This document shows positions 15,026 through 22,954 of a stretch of 23,127 nt of DNA, piece by piece. The position numbers and the translations under genes are program-made. The first letter of the stretch is position 1. Each line of letters begins with the position of its first letter. The notes under the pieces were generated by a model, which worked only from the letters and a program-made list of their open reading frames with translations, was not told the DNA's origin and searched no databases. Origin of the DNA: a virus; IMG/VR virus record IMGVR_UViG_3300032296_003868, positions 1 to 23,127 of that record. One strand, written 5' to 3'.

Positions 15026-15385
15026 ATGGAACAAAAAAATTTCACGCATTACAGAGATTTTTCATTCATTGTTAAAAAATCAGGAGACCCTAAATGCAGG
15101 GTTGTATCAACCGATTTAGTTCTTACACACTCCGTTATGGATGATTTTTCAGAATTTTTTGATGAATTCAATGGTTCATTATTTTGTTCATCAGCAGATC
15201 CTGATTTTGAACGTGTTTTAGATTTATATAATAGTGCTGTAAGTTTCGATTGTATAGCAATTGATAGAATTGATGTAGATTACGAAAATTTAGATTGGCT
15301 ATCAAACGAGTTGTTAGATGAACTTAAAAAAAAGTATCAAGGAGAAGAGTTCTATGATATCATTTTTTTAAGATACAGACACTAA
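15026..15385 (+). CDS. Small acidic protein of unknown function
   Basis: A 119-residue protein, 39 bases after nrdA in an A+T-rich gap without obvious signals. It is acidic and rich in Phe and Asp, with stretches such as MDDFSEFFDEFNGSLF and DYENLDWLSNELLDELKKKY. Three cysteines (in PKCRVV, LFCSS and FDCIA) are spread out and do not form a metal motif. The alternation of strands (FSFIVKKS, CRVVSTDLVL, IIFLRYRH) and helices suggests a small alpha/beta fold. The many acidic patches would allow binding to a basic partner or mimicry of DNA, but there is nothing specific to support this. No membrane segment. I do not recognise the family. Confidence 0.65.
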   Translation: MEQKNFTHYRDFSFIVKKSGDPKCRVVSTDLVLTHSVMDDFSEFFDEFNGSLFCSSADPDFERVLDLYNSAVSFDCIAIDRIDVDYENLDWLSNELLDELKKKYQGEEFYDIIFLRYRH

Positions 15386-15419
15386 AATTAATATTCAATA
15401 AATTTTTAAATTATAATAT

Positions 15420-16046
15420 ATGTATACGATTGCTAAAAATGCAGAGCATAACCAACGTTTGATAATGGATTTTTTAAAAATGGCATATCCATCGAGTGAA
15501 CCTTCAATTAGTGATTTGATTAATGACAACATAATTAACGGGTCGAGAATAGTAGAATTGGCAGTTAGTAAGGTTTCGGGATTGGAGTTTTCACCGACTG
15601 GATATAATCAAGATTTTATTGATATGTCAGATGTTAAAACAGCCACATTACAGAGACACGATAGAATTAGAACTCGACTTTTGGCAAACGGATCCAAAAA
15701 AAGATATAAATCCACATCTTATACAATCAGTATTAGTGATGTGAATAAAAAATTTGGTGTGTTGAGAATAATAGCTTGGAATAGATTTCTTAATAGATAT
15801 CATTTTTTTAGAATACCTCCATCTGCAGTGTTTAATAAATGCATTTTAAAAATAACATTTGATGCAGAAACTATAACTCCAACAGGGAAATATGCCCAAT
15901 ATGAAGTTGAGACATTTGAACAAGTCAGTGCTCCATTAAATTCAAGAGAGCTTGTATCGACTATAACTTCAAATATTTCCGAACAGACTATTGAGTTGCA
16001 GATAGATAAAATTATGAGTATGATTAAAAATAATTCTAACAAATAA
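15420..16046 (+). CDS. Unrecognised protein, possible PD-(D/E)XK nuclease fold
   Basis: A 208-residue soluble protein. The N-terminal part is helical and includes a possible leading Glu46 in RIVELAVSKVSG. Then comes GYNQDFIDMSDVKTATL (61-77), which contains Asp65 and the triad-like Asp71-x-Lys73 followed by Thr, the form of the (D/E)-x-K half of PD-(D/E)XK nucleases. Two strands follow (STSYTISISDV and GVLRIIAWN), and a basic-aromatic stretch (RFLNRYHFFRIP). The C-terminal 60 residues end in a helical tail. The fold assignment rests on one short motif with short spacing between the acids, so I hold it weakly. It lies between nrdA and a MazG-like gene; the next gene begins 7 bases after its stop. 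Confidence 0.6.
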   Translation: MYTIAKNAEHNQRLIMDFLKMAYPSSEPSISDLINDNIINGSRIVELAVSKVSGLEFSPTGYNQDFIDMSDVKTATLQRHDRIRTRLLANGSKKRYKSTSYTISISDVNKKFGVLRIIAWNRFLNRYHFFRIPPSAVFNKCILKITFDAETITPTGKYAQYEVETFEQVSAPLNSRELVSTITSNISEQTIELQIDKIMSMIKNNSNK

Positions 16047-16053
16047 CAAAAAT

Positions 16054-16419
16054 ATGACAGTAAAAGAATATCAAAAATTAGTAAAAAGAACTGATGCACT
16101 TCTTCCAGAAAAATATCATTCAATGGGAGCAATCCATATGTTAATGGGTATGACTACTGAAATCGGCGAGTTAATGGATCCTTACAAGAAAAATCTTGCA
16201 TATGAAAAGCCTATTGATTTTATTAATGTCAAAGAAGAAATTGGTGATTTATTGTGGTATATTGCAAATTTTTGTAATTTGCACTCTTTTGATATTGAGG
16301 AAATAATGGAAACAAATGTTAAAAAATTGCAAGCAAGATATCCTGAAAAATTTGATAAAATGTTAGCAGTTCAACGTAACTTATATAAAGAGAGAATTAT
16401 TTTAGAAGATGGTCAATAA
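16054..16419 (+). CDS. MazG-like nucleotide pyrophosphohydrolase
   Basis: A 121-residue helical enzyme of the MazG/all-alpha NTP pyrophosphatase group. The metal-binding motif pair is clear: Glu36 and Glu39 in TTEIGELMDPYKK, and Glu61, Glu62 and Asp65 in VKEEIGDLLWYIAN, followed by the usual tail NVKKLQARYPEKFD. Such enzymes split (d)NTPs to NMP and pyrophosphate, or act on (p)ppGpp-related signals; phage copies are often proposed to shape host nucleotide pools. The location between dNTP synthesis genes and the DNA polymerase gene, with 6 bases to the polymerase start, fits a role in nucleotide metabolism. Length matches the single-domain phage forms. The substrate cannot be read from sequence. 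Confidence 0.85.
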   Translation: MTVKEYQKLVKRTDALLPEKYHSMGAIHMLMGMTTEIGELMDPYKKNLAYEKPIDFINVKEEIGDLLWYIANFCNLHSFDIEEIMETNVKKLQARYPEKFDKMLAVQRNLYKERIILEDGQ

Positions 16420-16425
16420 ATTATA

Positions 16426-19056
16426 ATGTATAGAAGCATTTTTTATGATGAAAAAAAGAATAAAATTCATTTATGGGGTGATGGTGACCACGATGACAAT
16501 GGATATAACACATATGAATATTCGCCATATGCATATTTAATTGACCAAAATGGCGAGCATCAAACCATAGATGGGTTCAAATGTAAAAAAGTATCATCGT
16601 GGTCAGATGATGCAGTTAAAATGGGATTGGTTTATGAGCATAATGTATCACCCACGACTAGATTTTTAATTGACAAATATGCTGAATCCGATGAAATTTC
16701 CAAGTCAAATAAAATATTGTACTTGGATATAGAAGTTGCAAAAGAAGAACGATATAGTTCGCCTGCAGATGCAAATAATACAGTTACAGCTATAACTTAT
16801 TATGCAACTGGAGATACTGAATATACGTGTCTACTTTTGGATAGTAAGCGTAAATCAAGTACGTATTCTACTGAAATAGAAATACAGACAAAGTCTGAAA
16901 ATAAAAAAGTTGCAGCAAATATTGTAACATATACAAGTGAGCATCAATTATTAAGAGCATTTATGATGCAATATCAAAAAATTGGTCATAATGTTATTAC
17001 TGGATGGAATGTTGAATTTTTTGATATGCCATATTTGTATAACAGAATACTTAAACTTTTCGATTATGATATGGTGAATATGTTTAGTCCAGATGCTAAA
17101 ATTGTACGTAAGAAATACGTTAATTCTGGCGAATTAGTATATATCGCAGGAATTACCATTTTAGATTATCTAAATTTATACAAGAAATTTACGTATACAG
17201 AACAATCAAATTATAGATTGAACACGATTGCCAATTTTGAATTAGGTAGAGGTAAGGTAGAATATGAAGGCGATTTGGATCATTTATACAATACTGATAT
17301 TGTAAAATTTGCTGAATACAATATTATAGACGTTGAATTGGTAGTGTCATTAGATGAAAAAATGGAATTGGTTATGACTGCGTTGGGGCTATGCCATAAA
17401 GGTCATTGTGCTCATAGTGACATTCAATATACAAGCGCATATTTAGATGGTGCAGCATTGACATATTGCAGAAGGAATAATCTTGTAGCGTCAGCAAATA
17501 AGTCACAGCGAGATGAACCTGCACAAGGTGCATTTGTAAAAAAGCCCAATCCTGGATTATATAAATGGGTATATGACTTGGATTTGACGAGCCTGTACCC
17601 AATGAATATGATTACTTTAAATATTTCACCTGAAACTAAATTTTCAAAAGTAATCAATTGGGATGAAGAACAATATGGCAAAGGAGCGAATATTGAATAT
17701 GAAATTGAAGTATATCGTGATAATACAATAGCAGGTGAATTTGATGACTTTTTCAAACCTACAAAACCTAAAAATTTTAAAATAAAAGGTTCTGATGCAC
17801 TAAAGAAATATTTACTTGATAATAATCTTTCAATAGCATCAAATGGAGTCACGTACACAATGGATAAAACAGGAGTAATTCCTGCAATTTTGAAAATGTG
17901 GTTTGATGATAGAAAAACATTTAAAGATTTAAGAAAGCGAGCGGAAAAAGACGGCGATTTGGCATTAGCAGCTGCCTATGATAGGAAGCAATTAATTACT
18001 AAAATTCTGTTAAATTCTTTTTATGGAGTATTGTTACTACCATCATTCAGATTTTATGATAAGGCAAATGGTGAAGCAGTAACATTGACAGGGCAATCTG
18101 TTATTCAATGGGCAACAAAAGCAGCGGATTTTTTTTATAATAAAGAGTTGGGTACAAAAGGTGTGAATTATTGCATATATACTGATACGGATTCAATCTT
18201 TGAGCCACTTGAACCATTATTTGTTCACAGGTTTGGTTCAATGGAACAATATAATGATGACGAAATAATAAGCAAATGCAAAGAAATAATCAATGATGTA
18301 CAAACATGGGTAAACAATTCATATTCAGCATATGCAAAGAGATATCATAATGTTAATGAGCATAGATGGGATATTAAGCAGGAATTGATAGCAAAGCGTG
18401 CATTTTGGGTTGGGGCAGTAAATGATAAAACAGGTGATGTTGAAGGTGTAAAAAAACGTTATGCACAATGGATTGTTGATAAGGAAGGGCATAAGGTTAA
18501 TCATATGGATGTAAAAGGTTTGGATGTTGTTAGATCAAGTTTTCCTGCAAAGTTTAGAGAGTTTATGAATTCAGTTCTGCATGATATTTTACATGATGCC
18601 ACCAAGGATGAAATGAATGAAAAGGTTAGACAGTTTAAATCAAAAATGAACACATATGATATTTTAGATATAATGTTACCAACTGGAGTAAAGGATGTTG
18701 AAAAATGGAAAACAGATAAATTTGGGCAAAGATTGAAAGGGACACCTGTACATGTCAAAGCGGCAATGAATTATAATGATGTTTTGAAATTTACGAAAAA
18801 TGAAAGTGTACCTGAAATTTCAGATGGTGATAAAATCCTATGGGCATACATGAAACAAAACAAATACAATTTCGATACAATGGCATTGAAAGGTTTTGAA
18901 GATCCTGAATCTATTATGAGGTTTGTTTCTGATTATATCGATAGGGATGAAATTTTTGAAAGTTCACTAAAATCTAAATTAACAAATTTTTGGATTTCAT
19001 TGGGATGGGGAGAGATAGTGATTAACAATTTAAGTAATAAATTTTTTAAATTATAA
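16426..19056 (+). CDS. 43: Family B DNA polymerase gp43
   Basis: An 876-residue replicative polymerase, close to T4 gp43 (898) in length. The 3'-5' proofreading site is intact: Exo I LDIEVA (Asp101, Glu103), Exo II GWNVEFFD (Asp200) and Exo III YNIIDVEL (Tyr298, Asp302). Polymerase motifs are also intact: motif A YDLDLTSLYP (Asp386), motif B KILLNSFYG (Lys526, Asn530, Tyr533, Gly534) and motif C YTDTDS (Asp587, Asp589). The C-terminal end (SNKFFKL) is short and hydrophobic-basic, in keeping with a clamp-binding tail. It copies the phage genome with gp45, encoded next. There is no sign of splitting, intein or intron. Starts 6 bases after the MazG-like gene, so probably in the same transcript. 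Confidence 0.95.
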   Translation: MYRSIFYDEKKNKIHLWGDGDHDDNGYNTYEYSPYAYLIDQNGEHQTIDGFKCKKVSSWSDDAVKMGLVYEHNVSPTTRFLIDKYAESDEISKSNKILYLDIEVAKEERYSSPADANNTVTAITYYATGDTEYTCLLLDSKRKSSTYSTEIEIQTKSENKKVAANIVTYTSEHQLLRAFMMQYQKIGHNVITGWNVEFFDMPYLYNRILKLFDYDMVNMFSPDAKIVRKKYVNSGELVYIAGITILDYLNLYKKFTYTEQSNYRLNTIANFELGRGKVEYEGDLDHLYNTDIVKFAEYNIIDVELVVSLDEKMELVMTALGLCHKGHCAHSDIQYTSAYLDGAALTYCRRNNLVASANKSQRDEPAQGAFVKKPNPGLYKWVYDLDLTSLYPMNMITLNISPETKFSKVINWDEEQYGKGANIEYEIEVYRDNTIAGEFDDFFKPTKPKNFKIKGSDALKKYLLDNNLSIASNGVTYTMDKTGVIPAILKMWFDDRKTFKDLRKRAEKDGDLALAAAYDRKQLITKILLNSFYGVLLLPSFRFYDKANGEAVTLTGQSVIQWATKAADFFYNKELGTKGVNYCIYTDTDSIFEPLEPLFVHRFGSMEQYNDDEIISKCKEIINDVQTWVNNSYSAYAKRYHNVNEHRWDIKQELIAKRAFWVGAVNDKTGDVEGVKKRYAQWIVDKEGHKVNHMDVKGLDVVRSSFPAKFREFMNSVLHDILHDATKDEMNEKVRQFKSKMNTYDILDIMLPTGVKDVEKWKTDKFGQRLKGTPVHVKAAMNYNDVLKFTKNESVPEISDGDKILWAYMKQNKYNFDTMALKGFEDPESIMRFVSDYIDRDEIFESSLKSKLTNFWISLGWGEIVINNLSNKFFKL

Positions 19057-19065
19057 TTAAAATAA

Positions 19066-19096
19066 TTTGTAGAATCAAAAAATGTTCGTATATTGT
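19066..19096 (+). promoter_or_regulatory. Possible second Bacteroidota-type promoter before gp45
   Basis: TTTG at 19066-19069 is followed after 19 bases by TATATTGT at 19089-19096, two mismatches from TAnnTTTG. It lies in the 55-base gap between gp43 and gp45, one of the longer gaps of the operon, with the ATG at 19112. The spacing equals that of the gp32 promoter, but the -7 box is imperfect. Confidence 0.3.
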
Positions 19097-19111
19097 GCTA
19101 AATAATTTAAT

Positions 19112-19855
19112 ATGAAAAAGGAAAAATTAGTAAATTTTATACAAAAGTATTCATTGGGTGGTCAGTGCAATCAGGTCAAAGTATCTTCGAAAAGTAACAA
19201 ATTATACACTACGTTTGCAACAGACCAAAAGGATTTGTTAGGATTTGTTGTAATGAATGATGTAGATATTCAGAATCCGGGGGATACTACATTATCATCA
19301 GATTTTCAATTTGGTATTTTTAATACTTCTGTGTTGACAAAGGTTCTGTCTGCAATGCAGCAGGAAATTAATGTAGAATTTAAAGAAGAATTTGGTAAGA
19401 TTGTATCTATGCACATAAATGACAATGTGATGCAAAGTCAAATTATGTTAGCTGATTTGGATATTATTGAAAGTCCTCCAACAATAAATGAATTACCCCC
19501 ATCTGATGCTATATTAAGAGTATCACCAATATTTATTGATCAATTTATAAAGGCAAAAAATGCATTGGTTGATTCGGATACGTTTGCGTTTGTGCAGAAT
19601 GATAAAAATGTAAATTTAGTATTGAATTATGCAGAACACAATACGGATAAAATTACATTAAAAATGGAAAGCGATGAAAATAATTCAAATATTCCTATAA
19701 TGAAATTCAATGCAAATTTGGTGAAAGAAATTTTTATTGCCAATAAAGATTGCTTGCATGGTTCAATAAGTTTAAGTTCACAAGGATTGATGACGATTAC
19801 CTTTCAAGGAGAGTCGCATAATACAAAATATTTATTAGTAATGTTACAAAATTAA
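19112..19855 (+). CDS. 45: Sliding clamp gp45
   Basis: A 247-residue protein placed directly after gp43, of about the length of T4 gp45 (228). It has the alternating beta pattern of clamp domains and the expected opening helix (KEKLVNFIQKYSLGGQCNQVKVSSKSNKLYTTFAT). The two halves each contain a helix followed by strands (for example TSVLTKVLSAMQQEINVEF and SPIFIDQFIKAKNALVDSD), and the C-terminus ends in a strand and short tail (KYLLVMLQN). T4 clamps are trimers loaded by gp44/gp62; gp45 tethers polymerase and activates late transcription. Sequence identity to T4 is low by eye, so the call rests on pattern, length and its place beside gp43 and near gp44. Confidence 0.8.
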   Translation: MKKEKLVNFIQKYSLGGQCNQVKVSSKSNKLYTTFATDQKDLLGFVVMNDVDIQNPGDTTLSSDFQFGIFNTSVLTKVLSAMQQEINVEFKEEFGKIVSMHINDNVMQSQIMLADLDIIESPPTINELPPSDAILRVSPIFIDQFIKAKNALVDSDTFAFVQNDKNVNLVLNYAEHNTDKITLKMESDENNSNIPIMKFNANLVKEIFIANKDCLHGSISLSSQGLMTITFQGESHNTKYLLVMLQN

Positions 19856-19859
19856 AAAA

Positions 19860-20393
19860 ATGGTTAAGCCTGAAAATTATAATGTGTTATACACAAATAC
19901 CTTGTTAGAAGGATGGGAAATGACATTGGGTCGTTATATCAATGAGTATCATAAACAAAGCCCACTGCCAAGCACAGCTGTTTGTGTATTAGATGGAGCG
20001 TATCAATTTTTTACAAAGACATGTCAGTATGTAGCATTTGATATAAATTTGGATTTTTGTAGAGTTGATAGTGAAATTTCATCGGTTATGCGATTTGAAT
20101 CTCCAATAAAATCCAATAATAGAATTTATATTTTTTGTGATGTGCTGGATACTGGAAAAACGGCGAGTATTGTAGCTGATTATTATAGTAAACAATTTTC
20201 GGCAGCAGAATTGGTACTTTGCGCAGTTGCAGACAAATCGAATGTGCAGATAAGTGAATTGAAGGCGCGATATACAAAAATTTGGACAGGATTTCATTTA
20301 ACTGATGAATGGATTGTAGGTTATGGAATGGCGAATCCGCAAGGATATATGATGCAATCACCTTCTATTTTAAAGTTAAATCCAAATGATTGA
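19860..20393 (+). CDS. Hypoxanthine phosphoribosyltransferase-like protein
   Basis: A 177-residue type I phosphoribosyltransferase, the usual length for bacterial HPRT. Landmarks match in order: CVLDGAYQFFTK (42-53, 'CVLKGSFMF' in Hpt), DINLDFCRV (61-69, 'vDFm.vSSY'), the PRPP loop IYIFCDVLDTGKTA (89-102) with Asp94 and catalytic-base Asp97, VLCAVADKSN (119-128, 'DK' purine site), and DEWIVGYGM (149-157). HPRT makes IMP or GMP from free purine and PRPP, that is, purine salvage. Two expected acids are replaced: the acid before Asp94 is Cys93, and the Asp after GYG-L (Mg ligand, human Asp193) is Ala158. It may have altered substrate or activity. Starts 4 bases after the clamp gene; its stop overlaps the next small gene. 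Confidence 0.8.
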   Translation: MVKPENYNVLYTNTLLEGWEMTLGRYINEYHKQSPLPSTAVCVLDGAYQFFTKTCQYVAFDINLDFCRVDSEISSVMRFESPIKSNNRIYIFCDVLDTGKTASIVADYYSKQFSAAELVLCAVADKSNVQISELKARYTKIWTGFHLTDEWIVGYGMANPQGYMMQSPSILKLNPND

Positions 20394-20553
20394 ATTTTTT
20401 AGACATGCGACTGGGCTTTGCGGAGAAGGGCATCCCAATTTACTTTTAGGTGGAGGGGTATTAGTAGTAGCATATCGATATTGTTTGTGCTGGTTGAAAA
20501 TGAAATTCAATAAAAATCATGTGTGCGACCATGCCAAAAGCAAAAAAATTTAA
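20386..20553 (+). CDS. Small probable membrane protein, overlapping its neighbours
   Basis: A 55-residue ORF. Its ATG overlaps the end of the phosphoribosyltransferase gene by 8 bases (ATGATTGA), which suggests translational coupling, and it fills an otherwise unexplained stretch of about 130 bases. The N-terminus reads MIEFFRHATGLCGEGHPNLL, then comes a hydrophobic span LLLGGGVLVVAYRYCLCW (about 19-36) followed by Lys-rich residues (KMKFNKN...KSKK), the layout of a single-pass membrane protein with a cytoplasmic basic end. The 'RHaTGLCGEgHPnLL' start recalls a short phage protein seen beside other phage replication genes, by memory only. It overlaps the next gene by 23 or 35 bases depending on that gene's start. 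Function unknown. Confidence 0.6.
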   Translation: MIEFFRHATGLCGEGHPNLLLGGGVLVVAYRYCLCWLKMKFNKNHVCDHAKSKKI

Positions 20554-20740
20554 GCGAGGTCAATTAGTTCAAGATACTAATGATGTAATTTATATTTACG
20601 TAAAAAGAAACAAGTTGACTTCACATGCAATCAAATTGGACAACAATGGTATGCCGATTTGCATGTGTGAGATTATCACGCAAGATTTAGGGCCAATAAA
20701 AAATATACCAGAAGGATTTACATCAATTCAAATTTTATAA
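20531..20740 (+). CDS. Small basic protein of unknown function
   Basis: A 69-residue protein if read from the ATG at 20531 (MPKAKKFKRGQ); an ATG 12 bases upstream (20519) would add MCAT. I prefer 20531 because it gives a natural basic start and the smaller overlap with the upstream small gene. The body (KRGQLVQDTNDVIYIYVKRNKLTSHAIKLDNNG...) is a run of short strands like a small SH3-type or OB-type beta barrel, with two cysteines in ICMCEI. Phages often carry such tiny nucleic-acid-binding barrels, but nothing here proves it. Co-directional with its neighbours; 14 bases separate it from the next gene. Confidence 0.6.
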   Translation: MPKAKKFKRGQLVQDTNDVIYIYVKRNKLTSHAIKLDNNGMPICMCEIITQDLGPIKNIPEGFTSIQIL

Positions 20741-20754
20741 TTAAAAATATCTTT

Positions 20755-20973
20755 ATGAGAACAGATGGACAGCGTTATTTCAAAGTAGATGTGGAAATTA
20801 GTTCAGAAACTGACAGAGGTAAGTATAAAAAACATACCGAGCAGTACTTAACTCTTGCGACAGGATGCACTGAAGCAGAAGCTCAAGTTATCAAAAACTT
20901 TACAGATGTTGGAGATATTAGAGATTACAGAGTTAAGGGTGTGTCTGAAACTAAAATTGTTGAAGTAATCTGA
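20755..20973 (+). CDS. DUF4494-like small protein
   Basis: A 72-residue protein. The pattern 'YFKVDVEIS-x-charged-loop-KKHTEQYLTLATGCTEAEAQVIK' resembles the DUF4494 family of Bacteroidota and their phages ('K.kv.Y...edGk.KkvtE.YLvdA.sfTEAEaRi'), a strand-loop-strand-helix unit of unknown function. The TEAEA helix cap and the QYL strand are the diagnostic parts; the end (DYRVKGVSETKIVEVI) forms two further strands. The assignment is from memory of the family pattern. It supports the Bacteroidota link. Its TGA stop shares one base with the ATG of the next gene (tgATG), a sign of coupled translation. Confidence 0.65.
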   Translation: MRTDGQRYFKVDVEISSETDRGKYKKHTEQYLTLATGCTEAEAQVIKNFTDVGDIRDYRVKGVSETKIVEVI

Positions 20974-22013
20974 TGAAAATATTCATTGTTGATAATGCAT
21001 CATATGGTGTAAGTGAGCAGCACAGGTGGATTAGTGTTATATCAGATTTAAAAAATACACACTGCATTGGTGAGGTATTTCATATAAAAGGCAAATCTAA
21101 TTTTCACAGATATCATGCTGCAAATAAATATCAGACCATAGATGCATTATCCAATGAATTAATGTTCCATTTAAAAACGACAGTTGATGACAATTCCATT
21201 TTCATATTTGCAAATGCCAGAGATGCATTAGTATTGTCATTAAATGAATATAGAATTTTAACGAAGAAAAAATTTAAGATTTTTGCATATTGGGTTGATT
21301 CAATACACTTAACGCAAGGCATTTTATATAAACGTGCTGAAAAGCCATATTTGACTTGGATTAAAAGTTTTGAAAAATGTATAATTGATGCGTTGGATTT
21401 AAATATGGTTCCTTATGATTTACTTCATAACAGGATGATTAAAACATATTCGGATAGGGTGTGTAAAAAAATAATTAAATGCGCATTACCATTCGATTCA
21501 ACTTTGAATGAGTCTATTTTAGAGATACAGCAATTTGAAATTCCAAGAGAAGATATAATTGTTTTAAATACTGGTCCTGAAGATATTATGGATGCTACAC
21601 TGTTTAGAGCAATAACACGAGAATTTCCAACATATGAATTTATAAATATTGCTGATAGATATTTGACATCTATAGAATATAGACGTCTTCTTGCAAAATC
21701 AAAAGCAGTAATATCATTGAATAAAGCTGATGATGATCCGTATACCATTGTGGAATCAATGACATTGGGGTGCATTCCTATTCTCCCTGATATTGAAATA
21801 TATAAAGAGATGTTTCATTCTGATTGGATTTATTCAAGTATTATATTTAAACTTCCGTATTTAAACTTTATACGAAATCGAGAAGAAATATTTCTAAAAA
21901 TTTCAAATTGTGTAGAAAATTATGAATCATTTAATATAGAGGAGCAATGCGATTCTGTGATTGATAAATATTATAATTCGGACAATTTAAAACAAATTTT
22001 ATGCAATCAATAA
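20973..22013 (+). CDS. Glycosyltransferase-like protein (GT-B fold)
   Basis: A 346-residue protein. The C-terminal half carries the sugar-nucleotide site pattern of GT-B enzymes: YRRLLAKSKAVISLNKADDDPYTIVESMTLGCIPILPD (about 236-273), with Asp253-x7-Glu261 in place of the classic E-x7-E, then 'G-C-I-P-I'. The N-terminal half has Rossmann-like strands (MKIFIVDNASYG, SIFIFANARDA, FKIFAYWVDSIH). It lies inside the replication cluster, overlapping DUF4494-like and gp44 genes by 1 and 13 bases, so it is made together with the replisome. In T4-like phages such enzymes sometimes add sugars to modified DNA bases, but no hydroxymethylase or other base-modifying gene is visible here, and the substrate could be a surface structure instead. 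Donor and acceptor unknown. Confidence 0.7.
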   Translation: MKIFIVDNASYGVSEQHRWISVISDLKNTHCIGEVFHIKGKSNFHRYHAANKYQTIDALSNELMFHLKTTVDDNSIFIFANARDALVLSLNEYRILTKKKFKIFAYWVDSIHLTQGILYKRAEKPYLTWIKSFEKCIIDALDLNMVPYDLLHNRMIKTYSDRVCKKIIKCALPFDSTLNESILEIQQFEIPREDIIVLNTGPEDIMDATLFRAITREFPTYEFINIADRYLTSIEYRRLLAKSKAVISLNKADDDPYTIVESMTLGCIPILPDIEIYKEMFHSDWIYSSIIFKLPYLNFIRNREEIFLKISNCVENYESFNIEEQCDSVIDKYYNSDNLKQILCNQ

Positions 22014-22939
22014 ATCCAATAAAAAATTCGTTATGGACAGAAAAACATCGGCCCGCAAAATTACAAGATTATATTGGGAACGAATTTCTTAAAGATACAA
22101 TTCAGAGATATATAGAGCAAGACGACATTCCGCATTTATTGTTTTATGCAAGAGCAGGAACAGGTAAAACAACATTAGGAAAAATCATTGTCAATTCGAT
22201 TGATTGCGATGTATTATATATAAATGCGTCTGATGAAAATAATGTTGAAACAATTAGAACAAAAATCAAATCATTCGTTTCAAGTGTAGGATTCAAAAAA
22301 TGGAAGGTTGTATTTCTTGATGAAAGTGATTATCTTACATCAAATGCACAAGCTGTTTTGAGAAATATGATGGAGCAATTTTCAAAAAATTCAAGATTCA
22401 TACTCACATGCAATTATCCTGAAAAGATTATAGATCCTATTCAAAGTCGTTGTTCAGTGTTTGAAGTATATCCACCTTCAAAAAAAGATGTTGCTGTACG
22501 ATTAGTTAGTATCTTAAATGAAGAAGGAGTTCAATATGATAATAAAGATGTAGCAGTTGTAGTTAACAATTCATATCCTGACATTAGAAGAGTAATTAGT
22601 TCAGCACAAAGACAAGTAGTTGATGGTAAATTAGTTTTAACAAAGCAGGCAGTCATGGAAATTGATTACATGATAAAGATACTTGAACAATTAAAAACAG
22701 GCGCATCTGCAAAGGATATGTACACAAATATACGTCAAATAATTGCTGATAGCAAGGTTAGAACATTTGATGATTTATATAGATTTTTGTATGATAATTT
22801 GGATGACTTTGCACCTAATGGTAAACAAGCAGCAGTTATACTTGAAATTGCAAAAGCAATGAGAGAAGATATGAATTGTGTTGATAAAGAGATTAATATA
22901 ATGGCAATGTTTGTTGAAATTATTTCAAATTTAAAATGA
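22001..22939 (+). CDS. 44: Clamp loader ATPase subunit gp44 (RFC-like)
   Basis: A 312-residue AAA+ protein, matching T4 gp44 (319). The RFC-like opening LWTEKHRPAKLQDYIGNE (11-28) is followed by Walker A in LLFYARAGTGKTT (47-58; an Ala replaces the usual first Gly), Walker B VVFLDESD (103-110), sensor 1 LTCNYPE and the arginine-finger SRC (149-151). The second domain (DIRRVISSAQRQ) carries the sensor 2 arginine region. It opens and loads gp45 with gp62. No gp62-sized gene is seen next to it, although in T4 genes 45, 44 and 62 are together. It begins 13 bases before the stop of the glycosyltransferase gene, in another frame. Confidence 0.93.
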   Translation: MQSINPIKNSLWTEKHRPAKLQDYIGNEFLKDTIQRYIEQDDIPHLLFYARAGTGKTTLGKIIVNSIDCDVLYINASDENNVETIRTKIKSFVSSVGFKKWKVVFLDESDYLTSNAQAVLRNMMEQFSKNSRFILTCNYPEKIIDPIQSRCSVFEVYPPSKKDVAVRLVSILNEEGVQYDNKDVAVVVNNSYPDIRRVISSAQRQVVDGKLVLTKQAVMEIDYMIKILEQLKTGASAKDMYTNIRQIIADSKVRTFDDLYRFLYDNLDDFAPNGKQAAVILEIAKAMREDMNCVDKEINIMAMFVEIISNLK

Positions 22940-22954
22940 TAATTATTAATAAAT

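Noticed and set aside
20519-20530. ATG at 20519 as the start of the small basic protein.
   Set aside because: The ATG at 20531 overlaps the upstream gene less and gives a more natural basic start; the choice remains uncertain.
21641-21648. An exact TATAAATA octamer inside the glycosyltransferase gene.
   Set aside because: It is within a coding region, over 350 bases from the next gene start, and such matches are expected by chance in A+T-rich DNA.
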